A DNA stretch of 64,000 nt, taken from assembly GCF_004798585.1 (NCBI RefSeq), contig NZ_PPXQ01000015.1, forward strand, positions 62,001 to 126,000, given 5' to 3'. The notes under the pieces are model-generated. The model was not told where the DNA came from, searched no databases, and saw nothing but the letters and a program-made list of their open reading frames with translations. Below, one piece after another: positions 33,038-43,246 of this stretch. The first letter of the stretch is position 1, and each line of letters begins with the position of its first letter. Made by a program: the position numbers and the translations under genes. The stretch comes from Massilia sp. Mn16-1_5. Its GTDB lineage: Bacteria > Pseudomonadota > Gammaproteobacteria > Burkholderiales > Burkholderiaceae_D.

Positions 33038-34258
33038 TCAGGGAACCAGCAGGAATTTATTTGGATCGACGCGCCACTTCTCGGGCGACTCATGGCGCAC
33101 GATCTTGTCGCCACCGCCGAAGCCCAGCGAACGCGACAGGTCGAGCAGCTCCGGGCGAATATAGATCTCTTTCTTGGTGTTGAAGAACACGTTGACCTTT
33201 GGTGTGAGCAGGTTGGTTTCGTGCGGCTCCACCACCACGCCCAGGCGCCCCGACTCCAGCATCACCATCGTGCCAACCGGATAGATGCCGACGCAGCGCA
33301 TGAATTCCTGGGCCAGCGCCGGATTGAAGTGGAACTTGCTCCACTCATAGATCTTGCGCAGCGCGTCGGCCGCCGACATGCCCTTGTGATAGCAGCGGTC
33401 CGAGGTGATCGCATCGTAGACGTCGACGATCGCCGCCATCTGCGCCAGTTCGGAAATCTCGGATTCGTTCTGCATTTCCGGATAGCCGCTGCCGTCGCGC
33501 CGCTCGTGGTGGTGCAGCGTGATGTCGAGCGGAATCGCGCCGATCTCCGGGGTCTGACGCAGGATGTCGTAACCGTCGCGCGGATGCTTCTTGATGATCG
33601 CGAATTCCTCGTCGGTCAGGCGTCCCGGCTTGTTCAGGATGCTGTCCGGCACCAGCGCCTTGCCCGTGTCATGCAGCAGGCCGCCGATGCCGGCCTGGTA
33701 GATCGTCTCCTCGTCCATGCCGCGCGAACGGCAGAAGGCGACCAGCAAGGTGCACACGCTGACCGAATGCAGGAAGGTGTAGTCGTCCTTGGTCTTGATG
33801 CGCATCAGGCTGAGCAAGGCACCGGAATTGCGCAGGATCGATTCGGTGATACTGGTCACCACCGGCGAGACGTTTTCCATCTCGACCGCCTTGCCCAGGC
33901 GTGCATCCTGCATCACCGTGCGCACCAGGTTCACGGCCTGGCGCCGGATGCCGACTGCACGCTGGATCTCGTCGCCAAGCGAGGCGCGCACCGGTTTGAC
34001 GGGTTTGCTGGCGATGGCGGTCACCTCGGCCTCGGTCTTGGCCTGGGCTTCGGCCAGGGTCGGCGCTTCCTTCACATCGAGCCCCTTCGAGCAGTCGATG
34101 ATGACGTTACGGATGCCGGCCTTGGTGATCTTGCGGATTTCGTCCATGCTGCTGAGGACGAATTTGGCACGAACGAACGGATGTTCCATCCACCCGCAGT
34201 CGAGGTCGTGGATAGCCATGCCCACGCGCAGCTGGGAGGAGTCGATTTTCTTAAGCAT
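33038..34258 (-). CDS. HD-GYP c-di-GMP phosphodiesterase
   Basis: A 406-aa cytoplasmic protein: a DUF3391 N-domain (about 1-80; MLKKIDSSQLRVGM start is typical) and an HD-GYP domain (about 140-330). Metal ligands: H164 (FLHSVSV), HD pair H196-D197 in GLLHDTGK, the HHHERRDGSGYP block (249-260) with GYP at 258-260, and DVYDAITSDR. It should hydrolyse c-di-GMP to GMP. I chose the start at 34258 from the DUF3391 N-terminus; an in-frame ATG at 34351 adds an unsupported prefix. It faces the GGDEF gene and is divergent from the LysR gene. Confidence 0.92.
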   Translation of the reverse strand: MLKKIDSSQLRVGMAIHDLDCGWMEHPFVRAKFVLSSMDEIRKITKAGIRNVIIDCSKGLDVKEAPTLAEAQAKTEAEVTAIASKPVKPVRASLGDEIQRAVGIRRQAVNLVRTVMQDARLGKAVEMENVSPVVTSITESILRNSGALLSLMRIKTKDDYTFLHSVSVCTLLVAFCRSRGMDEETIYQAGIGGLLHDTGKALVPDSILNKPGRLTDEEFAIIKKHPRDGYDILRQTPEIGAIPLDITLHHHERRDGSGYPEMQNESEISELAQMAAIVDVYDAITSDRCYHKGMSAADALRKIYEWSKFHFNPALAQEFMRCVGIYPVGTMVMLESGRLGVVVEPHETNLLTPKVNVFFNTKKEIYIRPELLDLSRSLGFGGGDKIVRHESPEKWRVDPNKFLLVP

Positions 34259-34381
34259 GCAACGATCCAGCGATATGTTAATCTCCGCCACCGCGGCGGG
34301 ACCATGCAGTATATCAAGGACATTTCCGTACATAAACTTTTCGTCATTCATGTGTTGCAACTAGACACAAATTAGTTCTTC

Positions 34382-35314
34382 ATGGAATTACGACAACTCC
34401 GCTATTTCGTCGCCATCGTCGACCACGGCTCGCTGTCCCGTGCGGCGCTGGTCTTGCACGTGGCCCAGCCGGCGCTGACCCAGCAGCTGCGCCAGCTCGA
34501 GGAAGAACTCGGCGCCCAATTGCTGCACCGCTCCGCCCATGGCGTCCTCAGCACCGATGCCGGCAAGGTGTTTTATGAGCACGCCCAGGCCATCCTGAAG
34601 CAGGTGGCCGACGCCCGCTCGGCCGTCACCCAGTCGACCACGCGTCCCTCCGGCAGCGTCACCCTCGGCCTGCCGCACAGCATTTCGGGCGCCCTTGCCT
34701 TACCCCTGCTCACCGCCGCGCGTGCGACCTACCCGGAAATCACGCTGCAACTGACCGAGGAAATCTCGGGCAACCTGATCGAACAGCTGAAATCGGGCCG
34801 CCTGAACCTGGCCGTCCTGTTCGACGACGGCCAGCTCGGCGGCTTCGAGGCCACGCCCCTGGTCGAGGAAGACCTGATGTACATCTGCCGCGCCGACTCC
34901 GCCCTGAAACCGCAGGAACCGGCCATTACCCTGGGCACGGCGCTCGGCACCACCCTGATCCTGCCGGCCCAGCAGCACGGCGTGCGGCCGTTGATCGAGC
35001 AGGCGGCGGCCGGTGCCGGCCTGGCGCTGAGCAAACTGATCGAAATCAATTCAATCGCTATCCTGAAATCCGCCCTGCTGGCCGACATGGGCGCGACCCT
35101 GCTGCCGCTGGCCCCCTTGCGTGCCGAAATCGACAGCGGCCTGCTGGCCGCGGTCCCGATCGACAACCCGGCGATCCGGCGCAGCGTCACCCTCTGCGCC
35201 TCGCGCAATATCCCCCTGACGAATGCGGCTGCCGCGATCAGCCGCCTGGTGCGCCAGGTCACCGAAATGCTGTGCGCAAATGGCGGCTGGCCGGGCGCGC
35301 AATTGCGTGAATAA
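34382..35314 (+). CDS. LysR-family transcriptional regulator
   Basis: A 310-aa regulator: winged HTH (about 1-65; RYFVAIVDHGSLSRAALVLH then QPALTQQLRQLEEELG) and a periplasmic-binding-like effector domain (about 92-295, VTLGLPHSISGALALPLL). LysR proteins act as tetramers, with a small ligand changing DNA bending. Family character resembles the Nac/CynR branch, but the effector is unknown. It ends 195 bases before the 2-oxoacid oxidoreductase gene on the same strand, which makes that gene a possible target; that gap has no obvious terminator. Confidence 0.9.
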   Translation: MELRQLRYFVAIVDHGSLSRAALVLHVAQPALTQQLRQLEEELGAQLLHRSAHGVLSTDAGKVFYEHAQAILKQVADARSAVTQSTTRPSGSVTLGLPHSISGALALPLLTAARATYPEITLQLTEEISGNLIEQLKSGRLNLAVLFDDGQLGGFEATPLVEEDLMYICRADSALKPQEPAITLGTALGTTLILPAQQHGVRPLIEQAAAGAGLALSKLIEINSIAILKSALLADMGATLLPLAPLRAEIDSGLLAAVPIDNPAIRRSVTLCASRNIPLTNAAAAISRLVRQVTEMLCANGGWPGAQLRE

Positions 35315-35509
35315 CTGCTATCAGTTTTTCTTATACCCCTATCCGCAATCCCTATTTCCCCTGCTGACGGGAAGCTCATACACTCCTCGCGCCCGGTGAA
35401 CCGCTGTTGATCGGGCATGTCGCTACCGCGACCTTTCCCCGCCTTCGATCCGCGCCTACCCGGCGCCGAGCATCAAGCGGGGCCATACCGATTACAAAAG
35501 GAGTCCGTC

Positions 35510-38500
35510 ATGCCCGATACCGTCGCGCCGCAAACCGCGCAGGATCTCGTCCCGTCCCGCCTCACCACCGTCACCCTCGACGACAAATACACCGCGAAGT
35601 CGGGCAACATCTTCCTGTCGGGCATCCAGGCCCTGGTGCGCCTGCCGATGATGCAGCGCGAGCGCGACGGCGCCGCTGGATTAAATACTGCCGGCTTCGT
35701 CTCCGGCTACCGCGGCTCGCCGCTGGGCGGCCTGGACGAAACCCTGTGGAAGGCGAAAGGCCACCTGGAAGCGAGCCACGTGCAGTTCGTACCCGGCGTG
35801 AACGAAGATCTCGCCGCGACCGCCGTCTGGGGCACGCAAACGGTTGACCTGATCGGCCCGACGAAATACGACGGCGTGTTCGCCATGTGGTACGGCAAAG
35901 GCCCGGGGGTCGACCGTTGCGGCGACGTCTTTAAACACATGAACCATGCCGGCACGGCCAAGAACGGCGGCGTGCTGCTGGTGGCCGGCGACGACCACGG
36001 CGCCTATTCGTCGACCCTGCCGCACCAGTCGGACCACATCTTCTCGGCCTGCATGATCCCCGTGCTCTACCCCTGCAACGTGCAGGAATACCTGGATCTC
36101 GGTGTGCACGGCTGGGCCATGTCGCGCTTTTCGGGCTGCGCGGTCGCCTTCAAAGCGCTGGCCGACACGGTCGAATCGAGCGCCTCGGTCGACGCGAATC
36201 CGCACCGCGTGCAAGTGAAACTGCCGCAGGATTTCGCGATGCCGGAAGGCGGCCTGAATACGAAGCTGTCGTCGGTGCCGCTGGGCCAGCAGGCGCGTAA
36301 TCAGGAAGCGCTGATGCAGGACTACAAAATCTACGCGGCGCTGGCCTATGCGCGCGAGAATAAACTGAATCACACGACGATCGACAGCCCGAACGCGAAG
36401 CTCGGCATCATCGCCTCCGGCAAATCCTACCTGGACGTCCTGGAGGCGCTCGAGGAGCTGGGCATTGACGAAGCGATGGCGGCGAAAGTCGGCCTGCGCC
36501 TGTTCAAGGTCGCGATGATCTGGCCGCTGGAGCCGGAAGGCGTGCGCGAATTCGCGCAGGGCCTGGACGAGATCCTGGTGGTCGAAGAAAAGCGGCAAGT
36601 CGTCGAATACCAGCTGAAGGAACAGCTGTATAACTGGCGCGACGATGTACGTCCTCACATCATCGGCAAGTTCGACGATAAGGGAGAATGGGTCGCGCCG
36701 CGCGGCGACTGGCTGCTGCCGCCGAAAGCCGACTTCTCGGTCGCGCAAGTGGCACGCGTGATCGCCGGCCGCATCGCGCGCCTGGTGCAGGATGAGACCA
36801 CGCGTGACCTGATCAAGGCCCGTCTGGCCTTCCTCGACGCGAAGGACGCCGTGCTGCAAAAGGCGATCACCACGCCCTTCCGCCCAGCCTTCTACTGCTC
36901 CGGCTGCCCGCACAACACCTCGACCAAGGTGCCGGACGGCTCCTTCGCGCTGGCCGGCATCGGCTGCCACGTGATGGCGACCTCGATCTACCCGGAGATG
37001 AACAAGCTGACCACCCACATGGGCGGGGAAGGTGCGCCCTGGATCGGCCAGGCCGCGTTCTCGAAAGTGCCGCACGTGTTCCAGAACCTGGGCGACGGCA
37101 CCTATTTCCATTCCGGCTACCTGGCCGTGCGCGCCGCGGTCTCGGCCAAGGTGAACATCACTTATAAAATCCTGTACAACGACGCAGTCGCGATGACCGG
37201 CGGCCAGCCGGTCGACGGCACCACCTCCGTCCCGCACATCGCCCAGCAGATGGCGGCCGAAGGCGTGAAGCGCATCGCATTGGTGACCGAAGACCTGTCG
37301 CGCTACGCCGACCGCTCGAGCCTGCCTGCCCTGGTCACCCTGCACGACCGCAAGGAGATGGACGACATCCAGCGCGAACTGCGCGAGCTGCCTGGCGTCT
37401 CCGTCATCATCTACGACCAGACCTGCGCCGCCGAAAAGCGCCGCCGCCGCAAGAAGGGCGAATTCCCGGACCTGCCGAAGCGCATGGTCATCAACGAAGC
37501 CGTCTGCGAAGGCTGCGGCGACTGCGGCATCCAGTCGAACTGCGTCTCGATCCTGCCGAAGGAAACGGAATTCGGCCGCAAGCGCACCATCGACCAGTCG
37601 TCCTGCAACAAGGACTATTCGTGCACCAAGGGTTTTTGTCCAAGCTTCGTGACCGTCGAGGGTGGCACGCTGAAAAAGAGCAAAGCGGGCGTCACCAAGG
37701 GCGACGACGATGGCTGGGGCGCCCTGCCCGAGCCGGTGCTGCCCTCGGTCGAACACCCCTATAACATCCTGATCAACGGCATCGGCGGCACCGGCGTGAT
37801 CACCGTCGGCGCCCTGATGGGCATGGCCGCGCACCTGGAAGCGAAGGGTGCATCGGTGCTGGACATGACCGGCATGAGCCAGAAGAACGGCTCCGTCACC
37901 TCGCACGTGAAAATCGCCGCGACGCCTGAACGCCTGCGCGCCCAGCGCATCGCTACCGGCGAAGCGGACCTGGTCCTCGGCTGCGACATGCTGACCACCG
38001 GCGCCGCCGACGCGATTTCCAAAATGCGTCCGGGCCGCACGCTGGCCATCGTCAACCTGCACGAGCAGCCGACCGGCACCTTCGCGCAGAACGCCGACTG
38101 GCAGTTCCCAGCTGAGGATGTGCGCGGCCTGATCGTGGAAGCCGTGGGCGGCGCCGACGGTGCCGACTTCGTCGATGCGACCAAGCTGGCGACTGCTCTG
38201 ATGGGCGACTCGATCGCAACGAACCTGTTCCTGATGGGGTATGCCTGGCAGAAGGGACGCATTCCTTTGACCGAAGCAGCGCTGATGCGCGCGATCGAAC
38301 TGAATGGCGTCGCCGTCGCCTCCAACAAAAAGAGTTTCATGTGGGGCCGCCGCGCCGCCGTCGACTTCAAGCGCGTCGAGAAGACCGCGACGCCGGCCCA
38401 GGCCGTGCTGGTGCAGATGCCGCAAAGCCTCGACACCGTCATCAAGAAACGCGTCGACTTCCTGACCGGCTACCAGGATGCGGCCTATGCCGGCCAGTAC

Positions 38501-39064
38501 GCCGAACTGGTCGAGCGCGTGCGCGCGGCCGAATCGGCGGCCGGTCTCGGGAATAAACTGTCGATGGCGGTAGCGAAGTACTACTTCAAGCTGATGGCCT
38601 ACAAAGACGAGTACGAAGTGGCGCGCCTGTACACCGACGGCCGCTTCCTCGAGCAGGTCAAGTCGCAGTTCGAAGGCGATTTCAAATTCAAGTTCAACCT
38701 GGCGCCACCGCTGTTCGCGAAGAAGGATGCCAAGGGCCAGCTCGTGAAAAAGGAATTCGGTTCGTGGATGCTCGGCGCCTTCAAAGTGCTGGCGAAGCTG
38801 AAAGGCCTGCGCGGCGGCGCCTTCGACGTGTTCGGCCACACCGCCGAGCGCAAGATGGAGCGCGCGCTGATCGTCGAGTATCGCCAGATGATCGACATGC
38901 TGCTGCCTGCGCTGAACGGCGCCTCGTATGCGACCGCCGTCGAGCTGGCGAATCTGCCGGAACAGATCCGCGGCTTTGGCCATGTGAAGGAAAAGGCGGT
39001 CGAGAACTTCCGTGCTCGCAAGGCGGAGCTGCTCAGCGGCAACGTCAAAAAACGCGCCGCGTAG
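35510..39064 (+). CDS. Indolepyruvate-type 2-oxoacid:ferredoxin oxidoreductase, fused form
   Basis: A 1184-aa cytoplasmic enzyme oxidatively decarboxylating a 2-oxoacid (aryl- or branched-chain) to acyl-CoA with ferredoxin as acceptor. The IorA-like TPP/pyrimidine domains are N-terminal (LFKVAMIWPLEPEGV, ILVVEEKRQVVEYQL). A ferredoxin-like cysteine cluster lies near residues 665-705 (CEGCGDCG, NCVSI, CTKGFCPSF), followed by the IorB/gamma domain (INGIGGTGVITVGAL near 757). AAAGGAG lies before the ATG at 35510; the in-frame ATG at 35417 is less likely. Length matches the fused family. It is co-directional with LysR and icmF, and its substrate may be amino-acid derived. Confidence 0.9.
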   Translation: MPDTVAPQTAQDLVPSRLTTVTLDDKYTAKSGNIFLSGIQALVRLPMMQRERDGAAGLNTAGFVSGYRGSPLGGLDETLWKAKGHLEASHVQFVPGVNEDLAATAVWGTQTVDLIGPTKYDGVFAMWYGKGPGVDRCGDVFKHMNHAGTAKNGGVLLVAGDDHGAYSSTLPHQSDHIFSACMIPVLYPCNVQEYLDLGVHGWAMSRFSGCAVAFKALADTVESSASVDANPHRVQVKLPQDFAMPEGGLNTKLSSVPLGQQARNQEALMQDYKIYAALAYARENKLNHTTIDSPNAKLGIIASGKSYLDVLEALEELGIDEAMAAKVGLRLFKVAMIWPLEPEGVREFAQGLDEILVVEEKRQVVEYQLKEQLYNWRDDVRPHIIGKFDDKGEWVAPRGDWLLPPKADFSVAQVARVIAGRIARLVQDETTRDLIKARLAFLDAKDAVLQKAITTPFRPAFYCSGCPHNTSTKVPDGSFALAGIGCHVMATSIYPEMNKLTTHMGGEGAPWIGQAAFSKVPHVFQNLGDGTYFHSGYLAVRAAVSAKVNITYKILYNDAVAMTGGQPVDGTTSVPHIAQQMAAEGVKRIALVTEDLSRYADRSSLPALVTLHDRKEMDDIQRELRELPGVSVIIYDQTCAAEKRRRRKKGEFPDLPKRMVINEAVCEGCGDCGIQSNCVSILPKETEFGRKRTIDQSSCNKDYSCTKGFCPSFVTVEGGTLKKSKAGVTKGDDDGWGALPEPVLPSVEHPYNILINGIGGTGVITVGALMGMAAHLEAKGASVLDMTGMSQKNGSVTSHVKIAATPERLRAQRIATGEADLVLGCDMLTTGAADAISKMRPGRTLAIVNLHEQPTGTFAQNADWQFPAEDVRGLIVEAVGGADGADFVDATKLATALMGDSIATNLFLMGYAWQKGRIPLTEAALMRAIELNGVAVASNKKSFMWGRRAAVDFKRVEKTATPAQAVLVQMPQSLDTVIKKRVDFLTGYQDAAYAGQYAELVERVRAAESAAGLGNKLSMAVAKYYFKLMAYKDEYEVARLYTDGRFLEQVKSQFEGDFKFKFNLAPPLFAKKDAKGQLVKKEFGSWMLGAFKVLAKLKGLRGGAFDVFGHTAERKMERALIVEYRQMIDMLLPALNGASYATAVELANLPEQIRGFGHVKEKAVENFRARKAELLSGNVKKRAA

Positions 39065-39076
39065 ATTTTGACGGTG

Positions 39077-39146
39077 GACCGCGTGGAGTCAGGACTCCAC
39101 CCTACGAATCGCAACGAATCGTAGGGTGGGCTCCGCCCACGCGGTC
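39077..39146. repeat. Paired REP-like palindromic element (copy C)
   Basis: Two related units face each other. The first reads GACCGCGTGGAGTCAGGACT, then CCACCCTACGA; the second, reversed, ends TCGTAGGGTGG then CCACGCGGTC. Outer arms GACCGCGTGG and CCACGCGGTC are perfect inverses, and each unit has its own internal palindrome. This paired layout is like a BIME. It lies 12 bases after the oxidoreductase stop and shares its edges with copies A and B. Confidence 0.7.
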
Positions 39147-39177
39147 TCACCGGTTGCGCACCCCAACATCCCAAACT

Positions 39178-39197
39178 TGACGTTAACGTTAACGTCA
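39178..39197 (+). promoter_or_regulatory. 20-bp perfect palindrome overlapping a -35 box before icmF
   Basis: TGACGTTAACGTTAACGTCA is a perfect palindrome containing two ACGT-TAACGT units. It overlaps TTGACG (39177-39182), a good -35, with TATACC at 39198-39203 (15-base spacing) and the icmF ATG 45 bases further on. The ACGTTAACGT core resembles, from memory, sites of the MerR-family regulator LiuR, which controls branched-chain amino acid degradation in proteobacteria. Confidence 0.6.
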
Positions 39198-39247
39198 TAT
39201 ACCGTACAAATCGAACCTGTCCGCGTCCGATTCCTAGAAGGAACCCC

Positions 39248-42200
39248 ATGAACGACATCACCACCGCCGCCAAGCTCGAGCTGCCGGAGCAGCCGAAGCT
39301 CGCCAACAAGGTCCGCTTCGTCACCGCCGCCTCGCTGTTCGACGGCCACGATGCCTCGATTAACATCATGCGCCGCATCCTGCAGTCGAACGGCGTCGAA
39401 GTCATCCACCTCGGCCACAACCGCTCGGTCGACGACGTCGTCACCGCGGCCCTGGCCGAAGACGTGCAAGGCATCGCCATCTCCAGCTACCAGGGCGGCC
39501 ACGTCGAATATTTCAAGTACATGATCGACCTGCTGCGCCAGCGTGGCGGCGCGCATATCAAAGTCTTCGGCGGCGGCGGCGGCGTGATCGTCCCGAGCGA
39601 GATCGAAGAACTCCACGCCTACGGCGTCACCCGTATCTTCAGTCCGGAAGACGGCCAGCGCATGGGTCTGGTAGGCATGATCCGCTCGATGATCGAAGCT
39701 TGCGACATCGACCTCTCCCCTTACGCGCCGACCGCGATCGACGCGCTGCGCACGGGCGACATCGCCGAACGCCACCGCCCGCTGGCCCAGTTGATCACGG
39801 CCCTCGAAAACGGCAAAGCGGACCCGGAACTGCGCAAGCAGATCGTCGAAGCGGCCGATACCCTCAAAGTGCCGGCACTCGGCATCACCGGCACCGGCGG
39901 CGCCGGTAAATCCTCGCTGACCGACGAACTGATTCGCCGCATCCGCCTCGACCAGAACGACCGCCTGAACATCGCGGTGATCTCGATCGACCCGTCGCGC
40001 CGCAAGTCGGGCGGCGCCCTGCTGGGCGACCGCATCCGCATGAACGCGATCAATCCGTGGAACGGTCAATCCCGCGTCTTCATGCGTTCGCTGGCCACGC
40101 GCGAAGCGGGCTCCGAGATCTCGCATGCCTTGCCGGACGTGATCGCCGCCTGCAAGGTCGCCGGCTTCGACGTGGTGATCGTCGAGACCTCGGGCATCGG
40201 CCAGGGCGACGCGGCCATCGTGCCGCACGTCGACGCCTCGATGTATGTGATGACCCCGGAATTCGGCGCCGCCTCGCAGCTGGAAAAGATCGACATGCTC
40301 GATTTCGCCGACTTCATCGCGATTAACAAATTCGACCGCAAGGGTGCGCAGGATGCGCTGCGCGACGTCGCGAAGCAGTACCAGCGCAACCGCGAGTTGT
40401 GGTCGCAAAGCCCGGACCAGATGCCGGTGTTCGGCACCCAGGCGTCGCGCTTCAACGACGACGGCGTGACCGCCCTGTACCACGGCCTGCTGCCGAAACT
40501 GGCGGAACTGGGCCTGAAGGTCGAAGCCTCGAAACTGGCCGTGCCGCCGCAGAAGCACTCGAGCGGCAAGAACGTGATCGTGCCGCCGGCCCGCGCCCGT
40601 TATCTGGCCGAGATCGCCGACACCGTGCGCGGCTACCACAAGAACACGAGCAAGCAAGTCAAACTGGCGCGCGAGCGCCAGCAGCTCAGCGAAACCAAGC
40701 GCATGCTGGCCGCGGCGAATCGCGAAGTGGTGCTGGACGACTTGATCACCGAGCGTGAGAACGCGATGGACGGCAACGCGAAGAAGCTGCTCGACATGTG
40801 GCCCGACATGCAGGCTGCCTACGCCGGCGACGACTATGTCGTCAAAATCCGCGACAAGGAAATTCGCACCAAACTGGTGCAAAAAACCCTGTCCGGCACG
40901 ACGATCCGCAAGGTTGCGCTGCCGAAGTTCGAAGACCACGGCGAAGTGCTGCGCTTCCTGATGCTGGAAAACGTGCCGGGCTCCTTCCCGTTCACGGCCG
41001 GCGTGTTCGCTTTTAAACGCGAAGGCGAAGATCCAACCCGCATGTTCGCCGGCGAAGGCGACGCCTTCCGCACCAATAAGCGCTTCAAGCTCGTCTCGAC
41101 CGGCATGGACGCGAAGCGCCTGTCGACCGCCTTCGACTCCGTCACCCTGTACGGCGCCGACCCGGCCCTGCGTCCCGACATCTACGGCAAGGTCGGCAAC
41201 TCGGGCGTCTCGATCGCGACCCTGGACGACATGAAGGTGCTGTACGACGGTTTCGACTTGTGCAGCCCGTCGACCTCGGTCTCGATGACGATCAACGGCC
41301 CGGCGCCGACCATCCTGGCGATGTTCATGAACACCGCCATCGACCAGCAGATCGAAAAGTTCGTTCAAGATAACCACCGCCAGCCGACTGCCGATGAAGC
41401 GGCAAAAATCAAGGAATGGGTGCTGGCCAACGTGCGCGGCACGGTGCAGGCCGACATCCTGAAGGAAGACCAGGGCCAGAATACCTGCATCTTCTCGACC
41501 GAGTTCTCGCTGAAGGTCATGGGCGACATCCAGGAATATTTCGTGCACCACCAGGTCCGCAATTTCTATTCCGTGTCGATCTCGGGCTACCACATCGCCG
41601 AAGCCGGTGCGAACCCGATCTCGCAGCTGGCGTTCACGCTCTCGAACGGTTTTACGTTTGTCGAAGCCTACCTCGCGCGCGGCATGCACATCGACGATTT
41701 CGCACCGAACCTGTCGTTCTTCTTCTCGAACGGGATGGATCCGGAATACACGGTGCTGGGCCGCGTGGCGCGCCGTATCTGGGCCGTCGCGATGCGCGAC
41801 AAGTACGGCGCCAACGACCGCTCGCAGAAGCTGAAGTACCACATCCAGACTTCGGGCCGCTCGCTGCACGCGCAGGAAATCGACTTCAACGACATCCGCA
41901 CCACGCTGCAAGCGCTGATCGCGATCTACGACAACTGCAACTCGCTGCACACCAACGCCTACGACGAAGCGATCACCACGCCGACCGACGAATCCGTCCG
42001 GCGCGCGCTTGCGATCCAGCTGATCATCAACCGCGAGTGGGGCCTGGCCAAGAACGAGAACCCGAACCAGGGCTCGTTCATCATGGACGAACTGACGGAC
42101 CTGGTCGAAGAAGCGGTGCTGCAGGAATTCGAGCGCATCGCCGAGCGCGGCGGCGTGCTGGGCGCGATGGAAACCGGCTACCAGCGCGGCAAGATCCAGG

Positions 42201-42535
42201 AAGAGTCGATGCTCTACGAGCACAAGAAGCACGACGGCTCGCTGCCGATCATCGGCGTGAACACCTTCCGCAACCCGAAGGGCGCGGAAGCCCCGGCGAC
42301 GATCGAACTGGCCCGTTCCACCGACGACGAAAAGCAGTCGCAGCTGACGCGCCTGGAAGCCTTCCACAGCCGCCACGCCGCCGAGGCGCCAGCCGCCCTG
42401 GCCGCCCTGCAGCAGGCTGCGATCGACAACCAGAACGTATTCGACAAGCTGATGGACGCCGTGCGCGTCTGCTCGCTGGGCCAGATCACCACGGCCCTGT
42501 TCGAAGTGGGTGGGCAGTACCGCCGCAATATGTAA
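39248..42535 (+). CDS. icmF: Fused isobutyryl-CoA mutase IcmF
   Basis: A 1095-aa adenosylcobalamin enzyme interconverting isobutyryl-CoA and n-butyryl-CoA, fused to its own G-protein chaperone. Domain order: B12-binding domain (about 20-150; FDGHDASIN with H34 as expected lower cobalt ligand and GGGGGVIVP), MeaI-like GTPase (about 210-400; GTGGAGKSS near 216-224 and INKFDRK), linker, then the mutase TIM-barrel (about 560-1095; [33 protein letters not shown]). Size and order match IcmF. AAGGAA lies shortly before the ATG. It follows the oxidoreductase gene across a repeat and its own operator-like palindrome and ends in a strong terminator. Confidence 0.95.
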   Translation: MNDITTAAKLELPEQPKLANKVRFVTAASLFDGHDASINIMRRILQSNGVEVIHLGHNRSVDDVVTAALAEDVQGIAISSYQGGHVEYFKYMIDLLRQRGGAHIKVFGGGGGVIVPSEIEELHAYGVTRIFSPEDGQRMGLVGMIRSMIEACDIDLSPYAPTAIDALRTGDIAERHRPLAQLITALENGKADPELRKQIVEAADTLKVPALGITGTGGAGKSSLTDELIRRIRLDQNDRLNIAVISIDPSRRKSGGALLGDRIRMNAINPWNGQSRVFMRSLATREAGSEISHALPDVIAACKVAGFDVVIVETSGIGQGDAAIVPHVDASMYVMTPEFGAASQLEKIDMLDFADFIAINKFDRKGAQDALRDVAKQYQRNRELWSQSPDQMPVFGTQASRFNDDGVTALYHGLLPKLAELGLKVEASKLAVPPQKHSSGKNVIVPPARARYLAEIADTVRGYHKNTSKQVKLARERQQLSETKRMLAAANREVVLDDLITERENAMDGNAKKLLDMWPDMQAAYAGDDYVVKIRDKEIRTKLVQKTLSGTTIRKVALPKFEDHGEVLRFLMLENVPGSFPFTAGVFAFKREGEDPTRMFAGEGDAFRTNKRFKLVSTGMDAKRLSTAFDSVTLYGADPALRPDIYGKVGNSGVSIATLDDMKVLYDGFDLCSPSTSVSMTINGPAPTILAMFMNTAIDQQIEKFVQDNHRQPTADEAAKIKEWVLANVRGTVQADILKEDQGQNTCIFSTEFSLKVMGDIQEYFVHHQVRNFYSVSISGYHIAEAGANPISQLAFTLSNGFTFVEAYLARGMHIDDFAPNLSFFFSNGMDPEYTVLGRVARRIWAVAMRDKYGANDRSQKLKYHIQTSGRSLHAQEIDFNDIRTTLQALIAIYDNCNSLHTNAYDEAITTPTDESVRRALAIQLIINREWGLAKNENPNQGSFIMDELTDLVEEAVLQEFERIAERGGVLGAMETGYQRGKIQEESMLYEHKKHDGSLPIIGVNTFRNPKGAEAPATIELARSTDDEKQSQLTRLEAFHSRHAAEAPAALAALQQAAIDNQNVFDKLMDAVRVCSLGQITTALFEVGGQYRRNM

Positions 42536-42572
42536 TGGTTGCGCAGCCGTCTGTCCCGGCGGCGCCGAGCAG

Positions 42573-42611
42573 TCCCTCCGCAAGGCCATTGCTTGCGGAG
42601 GGATTTTTTTT
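42573..42611 (+). terminator. Intrinsic terminator of icmF
   Basis: TCCCTCCGCAAG (42573-42584) and CTTGCGGAGGGA (42592-42603) form a perfect 12-bp stem with a 7-base loop, followed by eight T. It stands 13 bases before the stop of the convergent truncated lacI-like gene. Confidence 0.92.
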
Positions 42612-42623
42612 GCCACCGGCTCG

Positions 42624-43142
42624 TCAGTCCAGCAGTGCCAGCATCCTGCGCCCCAGTAATGCACCATCGGCCGTCAGGGACGCCGCCTGCGGGTCGACCG
42701 CGTTCCAGAGGAGCAGCGGCGAGCCGCCCTGGCGCAGGCGTTCCACCCCCGCAGCGTCGATTCGCTGGTCGAGCACGATTACGCCATCGGCGCCGCGCAC
42801 TGCCGCGGTGTCGAGCAATGCGCGCACACCGAGTATCACCGCATAGCCTGCTCCCGTCAGCACTTCCGCGATCCCGCCAAGCAGGGCCAGCGAGGCGGGC
42901 TGCATCTCCAGCACCACGGCCACCGTATTGCTGCGGCCCAGGCGCAGATTGCGCGCGCTGACATTCATGCGGTATCCCTGTTCGCTGGCGATACGGCGCA
43001 CTTTGTCGCGGGTCTGGTCGGTCACAAGCGGGCTGTTGCGCAAGGCACGCGATACCGTAATCGGGGACACGCCTGCCAGCACGGCTAGGTCCTCCATCGT
43101 GATGCCGGCGCCACTCTTACGGTGAGTTTTCTCGGTGTTCAT
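42624..43142 (-). CDS. Truncated LacI-family transcriptional regulator
   Basis: A 172-aa protein, about half the normal LacI length (about 330-340). The N-terminal HTH and hinge (about 14-70; TMEDLAVLAGVSPITVSRAL and RNLRLGRSNTVAVV) are intact. The ligand-binding region stops after its first part, and the stop codon lies just before the icmF terminator. The second half of the periplasmic-binding fold, needed for effector binding and dimer contacts, is absent. It may be a decayed gene or a constitutive DNA-binding remnant. It is divergent from the small 103-aa gene. Confidence 0.75.
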   Translation of the reverse strand: MNTEKTHRKSGAGITMEDLAVLAGVSPITVSRALRNSPLVTDQTRDKVRRIASEQGYRMNVSARNLRLGRSNTVAVVLEMQPASLALLGGIAEVLTGAGYAVILGVRALLDTAAVRGADGVIVLDQRIDAAGVERLRQGGSPLLLWNAVDPQAASLTADGALLGRRMLALLD

Positions 43143-43246
43143 TGCTATCTGCGGTGAGGAAGTCGGCTCTGCCTCAAATTATGACAGATCCCCAAATCGT
43201 CCCGACCACGCCTACAATGGCAGCACGCCCATCCACGGAGCCCCGC

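Noticed and set aside
35681..42667. Two antisense reading frames of 1100 and 1192 codons opposite the oxidoreductase and icmF genes
   Set aside because: They mirror highly biased GC-rich codon use in the real plus-strand genes. Their translations are His/Arg/Val-rich with no domain motifs and no ribosome-binding sites.
43142..43246. Longer start (43142) for the 103-aa protein
   Set aside because: It would overlap the divergent lacI-like gene's promoter and lacks a ribosome-binding site; 43247 has GGAG at good spacing.
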